Positions 23,606 through 36,456 of a DNA stretch of 64,000 nucleotides are shown here, piece by piece. Source of the stretch: Oscheius dolichura (taxonomy: Eukaryota > Nematoda > Chromadorea > Rhabditida > Rhabditidae); NCBI GenBank assembly GCA_932521035.1, contig OW051496.1:6944001-7008000 (forward strand). The letters run 5' to 3'. How positions within the stretch are numbered: the stretch's first letter is position 1; the number at the start of each line of letters is the position of its first letter. Below the pieces are notes generated by a model. It had not been told where the DNA came from and did not search any database. It saw nothing but the letters and a program-made list of their open reading frames with translations. A program made the position numbers and the translations under genes.

Positions 23606-26600
23606 CTCAGGGAGTATTACTGTGTCTGTTGACTCTTCTTCTCTTTGTTGCTTTCCTTTCTCTTATCTTGTTGGGGCTAGAGGAACTTGGAGCCTTTTCA
23701 GGCTTGGGTGACTGGCTGATTGCTGGAGTCGCGGCCGTCCCAGTTAGAGAAGGAAAAGAAGAAGAGATTATGGCAACTCTCGGTGAGTACTTCCCTTTAT
23801 ACCGTGCCTCTCTAACGAAGAAACAAAGTTATAAAGATAAAAGAGAAGGAGAGATCAAAGGGAAGGCCCGCGGCATTGTGTCGGCCTCTTTCCTTTTGCT
23901 TTTACGCGCCACACACATGCTTTCCACAGCTGAGTCGCTTTTTCTATTGACTAGTCCCACAGCTGCTGCTCCAGTGCTAATTCCACCCAGTGCCGTTTAT
24001 CGATTTCGATGGAGCTCCACCTGCTTCCCCCTTCCTTTATCCGCCTTCCAGATTTATGAAAAAGAGTTCTCCTCGTCCGCCCTGGAAGTAAATTGACTGG
24101 GTCAGCTTCAACCCTATGTCAACAAATTTCGTCTTCCCCTCTGTCGGGCTCACGCTCTCTCGGCCATCTTCTCTCTGGGGGGCCGGCTGGTTTATATAAC
24201 GTGGGGGCTCACTGCGTGCACTCTCCTAGGTTATTCCCCCCCCCCCCCCCGTTATTTTTATTTGTTCTCTTGCCTTTTCCAGCCATTTCTAGTCTTTGTT
24301 CAGAAGCGCACATAAGCACAACGGAGCAGGTGGAAGTCGACGTGCGGTGTGCCCAACATCGGAAGTCATCCGACAAGGAGGACGAGGGCTACTGCAGTCC
24401 CGCTTCCAGGTACGTGTCCCAGACATATCCTCCTAGACAGCCCCGTTTGAATCACGTCTCGTCCCTCACAAAGGTCGGCTCCCACATTTGAATCACCGGC
24501 GGAAGAGGGCCTCTTTTGATTTCGGCAGGACTTTTGAATCGGCCTGTCGTGGACAGATCGTCCTCCTTCCGCGGAGGATATAATTTTTCGTCTGTCTAGC
24601 CATCTGCAGTCGTTTTTCCCCGCTCTCTTTTGCGGTTATGACGAAAGGGGCTTTGTCTGGCGAGAAGAAGGATAGTACACATGATACTAGACGGTGTGTT
24701 TATCCCATCAGGGCCAAAATCTCATCGCATTCTGACGAAATAGGAGGAACATCGAGAGGGGGTGTTTTGCATGTCCCCGACAACAAAAAGCGCGTGATCC
24801 CAGATCCAGAATTGGCGGTCGTTAGGGAGAGCGGCAGATGGCGGATTTCGAAAAATGGGAGGCAAATTGAAGAAGTCATGAGCCAAAATGCAGAGCTTGC
24901 CTTTTTTTGGTTTATTTTAAAGGAGCAGAGAGCAGTAAAAAAAATGTCACGTGGCGCCCCGGAGGACACTGAAAACACCTATGGCAACAAGAAGTGCTGT
25001 TTCTTGGAGTGTGCCGAGGGTATCTGCCCGCATGCTAATCTGTCCCGAGAATCTCTTCTCTCACATGTCTTCCGGGCCAGGTGTATTTCCCCTGCACTTT
25101 ACAATCTGTCCGCGACAAGCCTCTGACTATTTGGGAGCCGTTCTCAAAGGGATCGGCCTGCCGCCCTGGGATTACTCATGACTGTTTCTCATCAGGCGAC
25201 GGGTACAAAAGCACCTCGACATCCCGGACAGCTCCTCCCTCTCCCTGTCGCTCTTTTTAAAGTGAAACCGAAGTCTCGGCCACAGCTGTTCTCCGCTGTC
25301 ACTCGCCTTGTCCCCTCCTCATAAAGGGCTATTGATTATTTCTCCCTCAATATAGCCAAATAATAATACTTCTTTATCTCCTCCTCCCAAATTTAATGAC
25401 CCCGCAATGTGTGAAAACAGGCTGTTTTCAGTGGAGACTCTTTAATCTCTGCCCTCTCCTCCAATCACCTAGTCCAGGAGGACAGGATCTTCAGTGTCAT
25501 CCGCGAGAAGATGGGACCTTTGGGATTTGGAACCATTGCTGCCACCGACGAGAGAAAAGTAAGTTACCCGGTCAAATCCTTGTCCTGTCCCTGTCTTATC
25601 CCTGGCCATGCTGCTACCATTCTCTTCCTCCCCCCAATGGCTCCGTCTTCTATCACATCAGCTCTGCCAAAAGTGGCTCTTACTTTCCTAAGAAAACAAC
25701 TCGGAGCCGTCCCTCGACCGTCAGATTCGGTGTCGTTTATATTCCGATCGCTCAGCTCTTGGCCGACCACCCCCTTGACACCACACTTTTCAGATCTACA
25801 AAATTGTTCTGACGGGTGGACCATGTGGCGGCAAGACGACGGGCATGGACCGCATCTTCTCTTTCTTTGACAACCTCGGCTGGCGGGTCTTCACCGTGCC
25901 GGAGGCCGCGACCATCCTCCTCGGGACTAAGATCAAATTCCACGACTTGACTCCCGAGGCGGCCTACGCCTTCCAGAAGGACATTCTCAAGACGATGCTG
26001 ATGATCGAGGAGGTGAGATCTGTTCTCTCTATTGACACGGGAGGGGAAGAAGCCACCGGGGGTCAAGCCGGAAAACAAACGCTAGACGAGAAGTGCCGCG
26101 AGTATATTTACTTTTTCACCTTTGTTGCCATCTGCCCCGTTTAATTTAAACCGGGATGAGTCGTCGTTTTGAAAATTCACCAAAGCAAAAAGTGAGCAAG
26201 TGGCGGGGACAGCGGGGCGACTAGGCGCTGATTCAGGGGCCGGTGATCCAGCGGTGACAGAAAGGTCTCACCGGTAAACTATTCACCTTTTGAGTAGACG
26301 GGCCTCTCTTCTTCTAATCTTTGCTCTCTTCCGCCTCATATCATTTTCTATTACCATTTGTCACCCCGAGGCATGTGGGTGACTATGGCAACCCCTGCTC
26401 TACAGCGAGTGTCACCTGCCACGTGACAAGTTATCAGCTTTTGAACACTTGAACCCGAAGGGGGTCGAAACGGGTAGGTGCCGATGATGGATGGGGTCAT
26501 TCGGAAACTTCGCTATATTTTTAGAGAAAATGGCAGAACTTGGAGGGGCTAGAGCCATTTTAAAGAGACAACTTTCAGGCCGTCATCACTCAGGCGAAGT

Positions 26601-27847
26601 TTGTCAAAGACCGCCATGTGATGATCATCTTCGACCGCGGAGCCATGGATCCCAGCGCCTATATGCCCCGCGAGGAATGGCTGAAGATGTTGAAGGAGAT
26701 CGGAGTGGACGAGTTCGACCTCCTGAACAACCGCTACAACCAGGTGGTTCACATGGTGACAGCGGCCGACGGCGCCGAGAGGTTCTACTCCGTTGCCAAC
26801 AATAGTACCCGGTCGGAGGGGCTGGACGACGCCAAGCGAGTCGACGCCATGACCAGAAAGGTGGCTGCCCATCTTCTTTCTCTTTTGACCGGCTCTTTTA
26901 TAGGTCTGGCTGGGTCACCCCTACTTCGACATAATCGACAACAGCGAGTGCTGCAACTTCGAGGACAAGGTGTTGAAGGCCCTCCAGGCGGTGACGGATC
27001 GCTGCGGAATTGTGGAGGCCAAGGACCGACTGGACAAGAACAGTCGCAAGAGGAAGTGGCTGGTGGCGGCCATCGACGAGAAGGATTTCCCGAAATACGA
27101 GGACTATTACATCCGACATGACTACCTCGTCTCCGATAAGAACACCGCTCAGGTCAGGCTCTCTCCTCTCTCAGGTTATCTGATAACTGGGCAAATTCCA
27201 AGAAAATAGAAGATAAGATCGTGTTATTTTGGACAATGGGACGGGATAGAAAGCTTATCGAGAAGACACCCTTTCCCAAAGAGCATCCTCCCTCAATGAA
27301 CAGTTATAGGTGCGTGTCCGTCTCCGTAAGCAGCAGGACAAGGGCGAGTCGTACTCGCTGACAGTTCGCGAATTCCACCGCGAATTCGGAGAGTCCATCG
27401 AGACGCGCCAGTTCATCAGCCAGAAGGAGTACAACCGCTACATGGCCATGGCCGACCCCAGCCGCTGCGCCCTTCACAAGAAGAGGCGCATCTTCATGTA
27501 CGGCAACCACGTTCGTCCCTCGTTCCCTGCGAGATCTAATGCTCTAAATTACAGTATTTCAACCTGGACATGTACCAGGATCCTCTGCCGATCCGTCTCA
27601 AGACCAAGGGCAAGCATCTGATGCTGTTGGAGACGTACACCACTTTGAAGAAGGGGAGTGCCCTTCCGGAACTGCCGCAGTGTCTGTCCGTCGTCAGGGT
27701 CAGTCTATTGGGTCCCGACTGGATAAGAGCATCCCCTTTCAGGAAGTCACTGGAGAAGCAGAGTACAGTATGTACACGTTGGCCAAGGTGCCCGGCAAGC
27801 ACAGCACCTCCGAGTTCATCGGAGCCAGCGAATACCAAGACGAATAA
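23606..27847 (+). CDS. Ttd14: Ttd14-type protein: P-loop NTPase plus CYTH-like domain
   Basis: Orthologue of Drosophila TRPL-translocation-defect protein 14, a nucleotide-binding protein linked to membrane and rhabdomere trafficking. Well-supported exons are 25486-25558, 25794-26012, 26579-26860, 26904-27152, 27310-27510, 27555-27698 and 27743-27847. They encode [16 protein letters not shown] (Walker A), an [14 protein letters not shown] segment, then the C-terminal CYTH-like half with [18 protein letters not shown] and LRLKTKGK-type strands, ending GASEYQDE. Two further exons upstream join in phase: 23606-23782, which carries one strong membrane segment ([20 protein letters not shown]), and 24283-24409, acidic and Ser-rich ([16 protein letters not shown]). 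They need an alternative acceptor at 25485. The start codon lies still further 5'. Confidence is high from 25486 on and moderate for the two upstream exons. Confidence 0.88.
24236..24250. repeat. Poly-C tract (15 C)
   Basis: An uninterrupted run of 15 C inside the intron before the exon at 24283 of the Ttd14 gene. Confidence 0.85.
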
Positions 27848-28812
27848 GACGATCCCCCCTCTTCACTTTTTCTGCTCGTCCATATCCCCAGATTCCCCCC
27901 ATTTTCGGGTTCAGAAAGTGTAAAATACAAAGCTTTTTTCATTTCTTCTTTTATTTTTTCCCTCTTTCTCGATTTTTGTTGTATTACCCGGTCTCCTCTA
28001 ATTTCCCGTTGGAGTGGGCCGACTGCGGGACGATCCCCAATCCGGCTGCCCCAATTGGGAACTCTCCGCTCTCATCGATTCATGTGAAACAAAACATCTC
28101 AATAGTTTATCCTCTATCTTCCATGTTTTATCTAGTGCCTTATAAAAGATTACATTATTTTCTGCTATTCTTGGGGGGCGATTTCAAGCTATGAACGAGG
28201 GGCACAGCAGAGATAGCGGGGAAAACCCTACTTTGTAACCCACAATTGAACCACAAATGATAAATTGGTTTGCTGGGATTGTCTAGAAACAAACTGAGGC
28301 CAATTAGAATACCTGCTTAGCAAGGTAATAAAGGATGCCCACTGCTCCTCCCTATCAAAGCGCGCCCCCTCCAGGCCAGCCTTCCAGTTTAGAGGATGAC
28401 TTGTAATGACTATAGTTTACAGGAGTTCTCTTGTTATTTTTCTTGTGAGAATTCACCTCAAAATCAATCAATCACCACCAAAATCGCTTTCTTTTCTTTT
28501 CTGCCTCGCTTGCTGCTTTCCCCTTCTCCGGGTGCAGTAGCACCGGCGCAGGGCCATCTGCAACTGCCGCACGGTTTTCCTCAATAACTTACTCAATTTT
28601 CTTAGATAGGGTGACTCACCCCCGACTATTTTCAGCTCTTCTTTTGAAATCTGTTATTCTGGCATTTCATTCCTAGCAACCATTGACGCAAATATGCCAA
28701 TGTCCGCCTTATTGCCTTAAAAATGTTCCATAAGTCCAGTTTTGCCATAGTTTTTCGCGTTCTTCTCTGTAGTTTTTCAAATAATATGATATTTTAAACC
28801 TTCTTTTAGGGA
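27848..28812. other. Intergenic stretch between Ttd14 and MVB12
   Basis: Pyrimidine-rich after the Ttd14 stop (runs of T and TTTTC near 27940-27975). No supported exon was found. Both neighbours lie on the plus strand but nearly 1 kb apart, so I see no reason to call an operon. Confidence 0.45.
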
Positions 28813-31028
28813 ATGACCACAGAACTGGCCCGTAGTCAAGACGCCAACACCCAGCCCCTGCCCATCACCGCCATTTGTATAGTCGCCGACAAGAACAAGT
28901 GCCCCAAAGGGTTCAGCCCAGTGAGTTGCCCTCTTTTCAAATTTTTCTGCCTAGTCAACGTCAATATTCACTAGAATTTGTGAACTATTTCCTCTCTTTC
29001 AGATAGTAAAGACCTCGGATGATAATGCCGACGCGGATCTGTGGAAGGAGAGCTCCTTTTCTATTTTTAGTCGGCCCGTCAGGTACCTGGCCATCAGCAG
29101 GGATATCCCGGAGACTGGCATCAAGGTAACTGCTCTCCTTTTTGGGAATACAGGCTGTTTAGGGAGTGCCGGTGTCGGTAGTGACAGACATCATCGTTGT
29201 CAAAGATTCTGACGCCATTCCTCATGGTTTCGTGGCCATCGACTACACGGCAGACTCGAGTTCCGTTATCCTCTTTCTTTTCCATTTTCAGATGCTTTAT
29301 CGTCTAAAAATGCCAAATTAATCGGTTTCAGAAGAGAAAGCCCTGCGGAAAAAGTTCATTTGTATCAAAACGGAGCCTCGTGATTCGGTGGTGGATGCCG
29401 TGGGAGAGGTCGCCATCATGAACAAGACCAAGAAGACCCCGAAAGGATTCACGGCGGCCGGCGAGGTGGACGGCGCCTACGTGGTCTTCAAAGCCGTCGT
29501 CATCCCGCAAACCTTCGGGGCTAAACAAACCGCCAGGTATCACTTACCCGCCCCATTCTGATTCCACTCTCAAATTTCAGTCATCAAGACCTGTCGACCC
29601 TGGAGACGCCAGCGAGGTCGCTCTACCCCGGACTGGCACCGGATTCCTGTCCCGGAGGGCTCGCCGACGCCACCATGAAAAGTGTAAATGCTTTTACGAT
29701 TAAGGTGTGATGTGACTTTGTACCTCTATCTTGTCCCCCCTTCGATAGATCTAACCCGCATGGTCTGATCAATTAAAAAGGGAAGTGACCAAGTAAACGA
29801 GAAGACTTCAGAGTCCGACAATCACCAAGCAGAAGGGAGTCGACGGGGTGCCCTTCAAGCTGCACTCCTCCCTCAACCAAGGACCGGCAGAAAACCAGGT
29901 GGGTATTTTCTCTCTTTAACAAGGTGTAGTAGGTATTTATTCACAAAAAGTTGATTGCTTTTACATCCATTTGTCTTTCCTCTAGCGGACGGGGGTCTTC
30001 CTCGGCATCAGATGGCGTCCTCCCCAGTTTTTGAGCGGCTTGGCCGAGAGTATCTTCTCCTCGACGAGTAGCGTCTCCGGGCACACCACGCCCGGCATCT
30101 CATCCGGATCCGTGTCGTAGTCCTCCATCTCGGGCTCCTTGGCCATCTTCTTCGGCTTCGGGGCATTCGACGGCATTCGAAGATAGATGTAGTGGTTCTT
30201 TATGCCGACGTCTTTGGCCCGCCGACACCAGCCGTCGCGGCTCTCCTGGGCCAGGCCGTCCCAATAGGGCAGCATTGCTTCCACCGCTTCGACAAATGAG
30301 ACCATCAGACGGCCGAGTTTCTGCTCCAGATGGTGGCGCATCACATCGACGAAGACAGACAGCCCCGCCGAGATGTACATCCGAAGGATGTGCTTGTCTC
30401 GGGGCACAGAGCGCCAGCTGGTCCGGCCGGTGGCGACCACCTCGTCCATGTCTTTTTGTAGCTGGCTCTGGCGGCCGGGACGTGGCGGGCGCATCACACA
30501 GTTGGAAATGGATGGCCTGATCCAGTCGTTGACGGTGAAATCTTTCCGGGAGCGGTACATATGACGGTGAAGACGGCGAAGAAGAAACAACCGAACTCGG
30601 TCAAGGCAGTAGACAAACTGACTCGTCCCTTGGGGGCGGCTGTCCTTTTATAGGGTCAGCTATCAGTCTCGACAAGACTGTCAACTTACCATGACCAGAT
30701 GAAAATCTGTCAGGGATTCTGTTAGGGAAAGAGAGAGAGCTGTTTGTTGCCCACTTGGGGCTATTTTATGACTCCAATTTTCCACCTGTCCGAGACTTGG
30801 GAAATAATGGGGGGATACACGTCAATGGGTAAATAGAAGTCGGGAAACATCTCAAGGGATCATTTGATTTCTGGCCGGGGAGCACAAGATACAATCTGCC
30901 AATATAATTACAGTAATCCATTTCAGGACCAGCAACTGCCGGTGCTGCGGTTCGACGTTCGCCGGCTCGACACCGACGACTTCAACTACAACTTCGCCCT
31001 GGAGAGGTCCACCCTCAGTGCCCAGTAG
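28813..31028 (+). CDS. MVB12: MVB12, ESCRT-I subunit (MABP and UMA domains)
   Basis: Subunit of the ESCRT-I complex that sorts ubiquitinated cargo into multivesicular bodies. Seven exons give 281 residues: 28813-28920, 29003-29125, 29163-29259, 29332-29536, 29581-29704, 29812-29898 and 30927-31028. Residues ~15-150 form the MABP domain, with its three beta-prism repeats visible as ITAICIVADKNKCPKGF, VSVVTDIIVVKDSDAIPHGF and VAIMNKTKKTPKGFTAAGEV. The C-terminus is the UMA motif, split across a 1028-nt intron: DGVPFKLHSSLN before and DFNYNFALERSTL after it. The UMA motif binds the rest of ESCRT-I. Length fits the family (about 270-320). The last intron holds a complete gene on the opposite strand. 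Confidence 0.92.
29982..30560 (-). CDS. Single-exon gene nested in the MVB12 intron (possible HMG-box-like protein)
   Basis: An intronless 192-residue frame lies wholly inside the last MVB12 intron (29899-30926), antisense to it. The start is the first true ATG (30560), opening MYRSRKDF. A TATAAAAG lies about 85 bp upstream. Codon choice is G/C-ending as in confirmed genes here, over the whole frame. Residues ~85-135 (VSFVEAVEAMLPYWDGLAQESRDGWCRRAKD) have the spacing of an HMG box (helix, W, then L...R..W..RAK), but the match is weak. The C-terminal third is acidic then basic (EDYDTDPDEMPG; GGRHLMPRKTPVR). The N-terminal third is Arg-rich. A DNA-binding role would be inference. It could also be a retrogene of an unlinked parent, since it has no intron while almost every neighbour has many. 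Confidence 0.65.
   Translation of the reverse strand: MYRSRKDFTVNDWIRPSISNCVMRPPRPGRQSQLQKDMDEVVATGRTSWRSVPRDKHILRMYISAGLSVFVDVMRHHLEQKLGRLMVSFVEAVEAMLPYWDGLAQESRDGWCRRAKDVGIKNHYIYLRMPSNAPKPKKMAKEPEMEDYDTDPDEMPGVVCPETLLVEEKILSAKPLKNWGGRHLMPRKTPVR
30645..30652 (-). promoter_or_regulatory. TATA box of the nested gene
   Basis: On the minus strand the sequence reads CCCTATAAAAGGACAGC, a near-perfect TATA box, 85-92 bp upstream of the nested ATG. It lies inside the MVB12 intron, which supports independent transcription of the nested frame. Confidence 0.6.
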
Positions 31029-34000
31029 TCGTCTCCCGGTGCTCTTTTTGAACCTTTATTTGCGCTCTATGAGTTGCCCTGGCAATCTCAACCTGTCCCC
31101 CAGGTCTCTCTCTCTCCACCCCGTAAATATCCCTCTTTTCTTTTCAATTGCTCTCTCCCCCTTGTCACAAACAAAGTTCCCCCTTCCGACGACGTGTTGT
31201 AAATATTATGGTGCAATTTTTAGCCTCTATAAATCCGTTTTCTCCTGTTCCAATTTGTCCATTTCGGGGGTGGAAAGGGCATTTAGCCCAAAAAAAAGAA
31301 CTAACAGCCTTCTCTCCCTTTGTCTTGTCTTTCTTCTGTTTGCCGAGCAATAACCATAGTTCACGGGGCGGTTATTAGGGCCCAACGGGGGGAAACCTGA
31401 GCGGAGGGGACTCTAGACTATTCCATCACGTTGCCAGCCATTCTTCCTTCCTCTCTCCCACAATGGTCATCAAACTCATTAAGGTGGGTCTCTAGAGGGG
31501 ATATTAGTAGGGTAGGGGCGAAGAAACTTCTGGACCCACTTACCAGAAACTGTCCATGGCCTGCCTCACCTCCCGGGGAACTAATACCAGGGGTAAATAC
31601 CCTAGGTTGGCCTGGCCATGGGCAGTTCGTTGCAAGAGGCCCAGTGTCCATCTCGAGGTTGTTATGTATGTGTCACCTCTAAAGCAAAACAAGACCTTCT
31701 CCCCCTTGTCTGGGCCAAATGACGAGGAGAGTGCCTTTTCCTCCTCCTGGCCATAATAGCCCCCTCAAAGATCAGATTTGAGTCGGCCCGCTACCCGTTT
31801 TTGGCCTGTTGCCGGAACTCTGCCGTCAATTTTATGGGCCATTTGTTATAAAGCGAATAAAGTATAAAAAGACGTGGGTTGCGTATTCTGCCCGAGTCCA
31901 CCTGCCCCAGACTTTCTCCCTCTCGATTACTCGCCTCGAACCTTGTTTTCTTCCCGCCACTCCCCGTGATCTGATCCTCAAATAACTACTACTTTTCCCG
32001 GGCTCATTGCCGTCTAATAACAATTAGCGGGATGACAAATCCCCCCATTTCCTTTCTCCACGCGGACACGGAGAAGTTAATCAAAACAGCACCCCTTTGA
32101 TACTTTTCTACACGTCGCCAATCAACTTCCACTTCAAATATCGCCGCCTGACGTCGGCCGGGCCTTCTCTTCGGAGGAGGCCAACAGGAAAATTATAGAG
32201 GAGCGAGATCAGACGAGTGCACTTCTCCCCTGTCCTCCCTGGCCGTCTCCTCACACTTCTGCTTCTTTTCCCTACTTGTTTTACCCTTTCCGGGCTCATA
32301 TTCCCCCGTGTAATGTGAGTGGGTATCCATTTTCCAGGTAGATCGGGCCGTCCTCCACTTTTAGAGCAGAAAACTGTTGTCTGTCTGCCCCGTTTCTCAG
32401 AAAACAGTAGTCAAACATAAAATTTATCTCTTGAATTCTACGTCAAACGAGCAAAAAGGAGGAAAACACGAAATAAACCGATTAATAGTGCGAGAAGTCG
32501 ACTGGAAACTGTTCACGGTCTGTCTCCCGGGCCATCCCCGATCCCTTGTGACGTCTAGGAAATTGCCCGTACTTTTTCGGAAATAATAGCCTTTCATTAT
32601 TGAGATCAGCCTCGCTTCCTCCCTCTGTCTGCCCCGGCTTCAATAATTCAGGTGCCCTAATTAGAAAGAAGCAGGTCCGCTGAATAGTTCATGGGGAAGC
32701 CGGTGTGGAAGAGAAAAGGACGAAAAGTGGAAGGGAAATGTCTTTGAATCAGGGTGGCGTCATTGTTTCGAATTCGCGGTTATTCGTCAGGGGAGGAAAG
32801 GCTACCAAGACCTTTTGCCGGCGGTGTTCGGCTGTTCCGACGTCCTCCTACCGTAAGACTGTTATCCGTTTCGGATCTCCCTATTTATACCCCCTTTTGA
32901 TATTTTCCTCTCCTTTCCACAGATCCTCCAATTTCCATCCTCTCTCCTTCTCCGAATAGTATCACACCTTTTACACCGTTTAGATATCAACAAATCGAGA
33001 TAATCCGGAATTATGGAGGGAGAGCGACGCCCCAGGAGGAATTCCAAAATAGAGGAGTGGATCGTTGGGGTAGGTTCCGTCTCCTGTCTTTTCCTCCAAA
33101 TTTAGTTATTCCTCCTCTTGTTTTCTCCATCTAAAATAGCTCTACCGTAATATTTTAAGAAACAAACAACCCCCACCCCCTCCCCCTTCATTTGAAGTCA
33201 ATTCACAGCTATTCTTGGCCCTATTTTCCCCTTTTTTGATCAACGTCGATTCTTTTCTCGCACCCAGTACAGTCGCTGTTCTTTATCGTGTTATGTTCCC
33301 CCTTCTTTTCCTCCTGACTCATCCTCTGCAAACTTCCTGTCGTGCAAAAAGAGATAGCCATATAAATACGCATGTTCGCTATCTTCCCCCGTCCTGATTC
33401 ACCCAAAATCGTGATAAGTTATGAATCACAGCTCTGATATTTGCCCTCTTCCCACAGTTTTTGCCTACTACCCCGTTTCCCCCTTTCTAGTCGTGAATAT
33501 GGTATATTGATACTTTTAATCCGTGTCTGTCCACGGAAAGGCGAGAAACGATCTTCGAACGTGAGCAGCCCCCTTCTGTTTGCTTCGCAGCCTCGCCGAT
33601 CAGCCTAAGAAAATGGCTCAGCCGCGGCTTTTTCTTAGGGTTTCACTCTCTCCTAATCGCTGTTTTCTCTCCGTTCTCTTTCCAAAAATGGTGCTTGTCT
33701 GAACTCTTGATAATTGGTTTTCTGCCTCCTTGGCGTTTTGTATCCCTCTTTCCCATAATCTGATTAGAATAACTCTCTTTCGCTGACCTTGGTCTTTTTT
33801 CCCCTTCCTTTTCCTTCAAAGCCTCCATAGGACCACAAAATGGTGTGATAATTCCCCATTTTGTAACATTTGCTCGCTGACCCGTCGTATTTTTTTGGAC
33901 AGTTCTTTGCTTTGACTCACCCGTTGCCCGAATAGCTGAACAGGGGAAGGTAACCTGTTGTGTGTGGGTGGCTTTACATAATGTAGGGGTAAAGGTGGCA

Positions 34001-36456
34001 GTTGAATAATCGGGGAGTTTCTCTTTCCTCTCCGAGAATGTTTTTCATGTCTGAAGCCTAATAATGGTCATAGAAAGCAGGGGCAGAGAGAATGGCATTC
34101 ATCAGGCTGCCGGCCTCCTCCCACTCCCGCTTTTTCCATTTCTTGACATTTTGATATTTGTTCCCCCGTTCACAATGCTTTCCTTTACTCGCCATTCTTC
34201 CATCAGAAGATGCCCTGGCCTGGCGAATCGTCCCGCCATTCCAGAGTCCCGAATCATAAGGGAGCCTTCCACAGTAGGAATTCGAAAATTTATCCGAGTG
34301 ACCCGAGGGAACACACGAGCCTCCCCCTGCCAGCTGTCATTTCCTGTCTTTTCAATTGCCCCTGTTCTCATCTCATTATCGGAGACCAATTCATAAGGTT
34401 CTCCTGCTCATAGAGTAGACATCGCCCACCTTGAATTGTCAACAATTAGCTTCCCTCTGTTCAATCTACTTGTGACCATCCCCGGGAGGCGGATCCTTGA
34501 ATCAGCGCCCCCTGTTACACGTATTGTAAGCCGCAAACCAATCACTCCTCCCCATGGAACCAGGTCTGTATGAACAGGGCCGGCGAAATGAAGACGACAC
34601 AAGAAAACTTCCGCCTTATTTTTGAGCTCTTTGAACCCGCGTACTCTATCCTCCCCTCTACGACAAGTCCTTCTCCCAGAGAAAAATCGCGTCGTTGCAG
34701 AATCTTCCCACAGAGCACGAAATATTACGAAGTGGCGGCAGGTGTTGTTCATTCATTAATTTTTATTCATAATTTGTCATTTGGAGTTTCGTTCCGAGTC
34801 AGTGGAAACACAACACATTTGACTGTACCCCGGGTGGCAACAAGATTTCTGTTTTGAAAGAAATACCGACTGTGTGAACAGGGCCGGAACCGGGGGAAAA
34901 CAGATGTCATTCCTGGTTTTTGACACGACTGATGTCTGTCCTGGGGGAGACAGAAGAGGCCTACCTCCTCCTGCCTTATACCGTAACCGTAGCCCTCTGT
35001 CTCTCTATGGGCCAGGGCTTCTCATCTCCCGGCTCCTAAGAAGGCCAGAAGGTCTCGTCCTCCCGGTGCCCAGGGTATTGTTGTCCCTCCGAATATTCCG
35101 CATTAGTAAAGGGCACAGTAAAACCTGTTTGCAATGGGAGAGTCTGAAAATAGGACTGTGAACAGTATCAAGGGTGGTGTGAGTTTCCCTGAACGTTTAC
35201 TCTATTACTCAAGGCTTCCCTTATTGACTGTAGGGTGTTTTTGGCAGGGAACAGCTTGGTCAATGTTGCGACTTCTCGGCTCAAAGGTAAGCCAACGTAG
35301 TCTCTTCTCCCTCATTCCTCTTGTCGGGATTGAACTTTCCTCCACAGGTCACACGCCCTGCTCCTAGGCACCCTGCTCACACGGCGCGTCTCCTCGGCCC
35401 TGTGAAGTCCTATAACTTGGATTATGACCTCCCCCTCCGAGAATCTCTGGCCTGACTCACTGCCGCTACAAGAGTTTCCGCTGCTCCTGCCCCTGCCAGA
35501 TAAGGTTCTCTTTATAAAAGACGCGTCTCCCCCGCGGTGCTTCACACCTCTTCCCAAATATTTATTCTTTCATATTTTTAGCCCGGGGGAGTAAAAAGTG
35601 TCCGCCGTCAGTTATGAGCCGCCTACAGCCTAACACACAAACTCTCCTCGAGGAAGGCACCCCGTCTCCCCCGCCGCGTGTTGACTTACCTCGTTTTATT
35701 TGATCTCGAGGCCCGTCCAACCTACTTTCGGTAACAGAACTTCGTCTGTAACTCCGTGTTGACACCCTGTCTATTTCCAGTGTACTCTTGTCTCCTCTGA
35801 CTGTGTCCGTTCCCCTTCGCTGGCTCATACGGAGGCGGGATGTGCTTCTCGACGCGTGGCGCACCCCAAATTCTGTGCCCTGTCACTTTTTAGGCAAATA
35901 CTGTTCTTATCTGTCACGGTTTCATAACAGCTGTGGTGCTTTTTGCAAGGAAAGCACAAAGCCATTTGCCTGTCCTCGAATGCCCCTTTTTACCGCTTGG
36001 GACACACTTGGCCTTGGGCAAGGCACACTATACACCGTCTCTGGACTACGGTAGCCATCCATTTGAAATTGTAGTCTCTTGTGGCGGAAATGAGTTAATC
36101 TGTGATAAAAATACGATCCTTTTCCCTTTTCTTTTTCTTATCTGGCGACCTCAGTTTCCGTGTCCCTCGTCCATTTCCAATCAACAACGATGTCTTTCCC
36201 CTTCTTCCCTGACTTGTCTCTTTATTTCCCAATCATATGGTTCGACCTGACGAACTTCGGGAAGTGAGCAGGGGGAGAAAAGCGATGATGACAACCGGGC
36301 AAACATGACATTCGGGCATAGATCGCAATCCAAAGCACGCGGCTTTTCTCGAGGGCTCAAGGGGGTTTACCCAACGGTCATTCTCCCCCGGGAAGTACTT
36401 CATTTTTCACTTCTTTTTCTCCCATTTTTGCTTATTTCATTAGTCATTTTCAGAAG
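31029..36456. other. Long gene-free stretch
   Basis: About 5.4 kb, pyrimidine-rich on the plus strand, with only chance frames. A block of about 20 bases (GAACAGGGCCGG with flanks) recurs at 34571 and 34876. No splice-consistent exon or motif was found. Confidence 0.5.

Noticed and set aside
24638-25126. 162-codon plus-strand open frame inside the large Ttd14 intron
   Set aside because: Codon endings are mixed, unlike confirmed genes, and there is no motif, splice partner or promoter. A frame of this length is expected by chance a few times in 64 kb.
27848-31028. Possible operon of Ttd14 and MVB12
   Set aside because: The genes are nearly 1 kb apart, far more than the ~100 bp typical of nematode operons, and no downstream trans-splice arrangement is evident.
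34564-34900. Short direct repeat (GAACAGGGCCGG with flanks) at 34571 and 34876
   Set aside because: Similarity covers only about 20 bases in a gene-free region, not enough to call an element.
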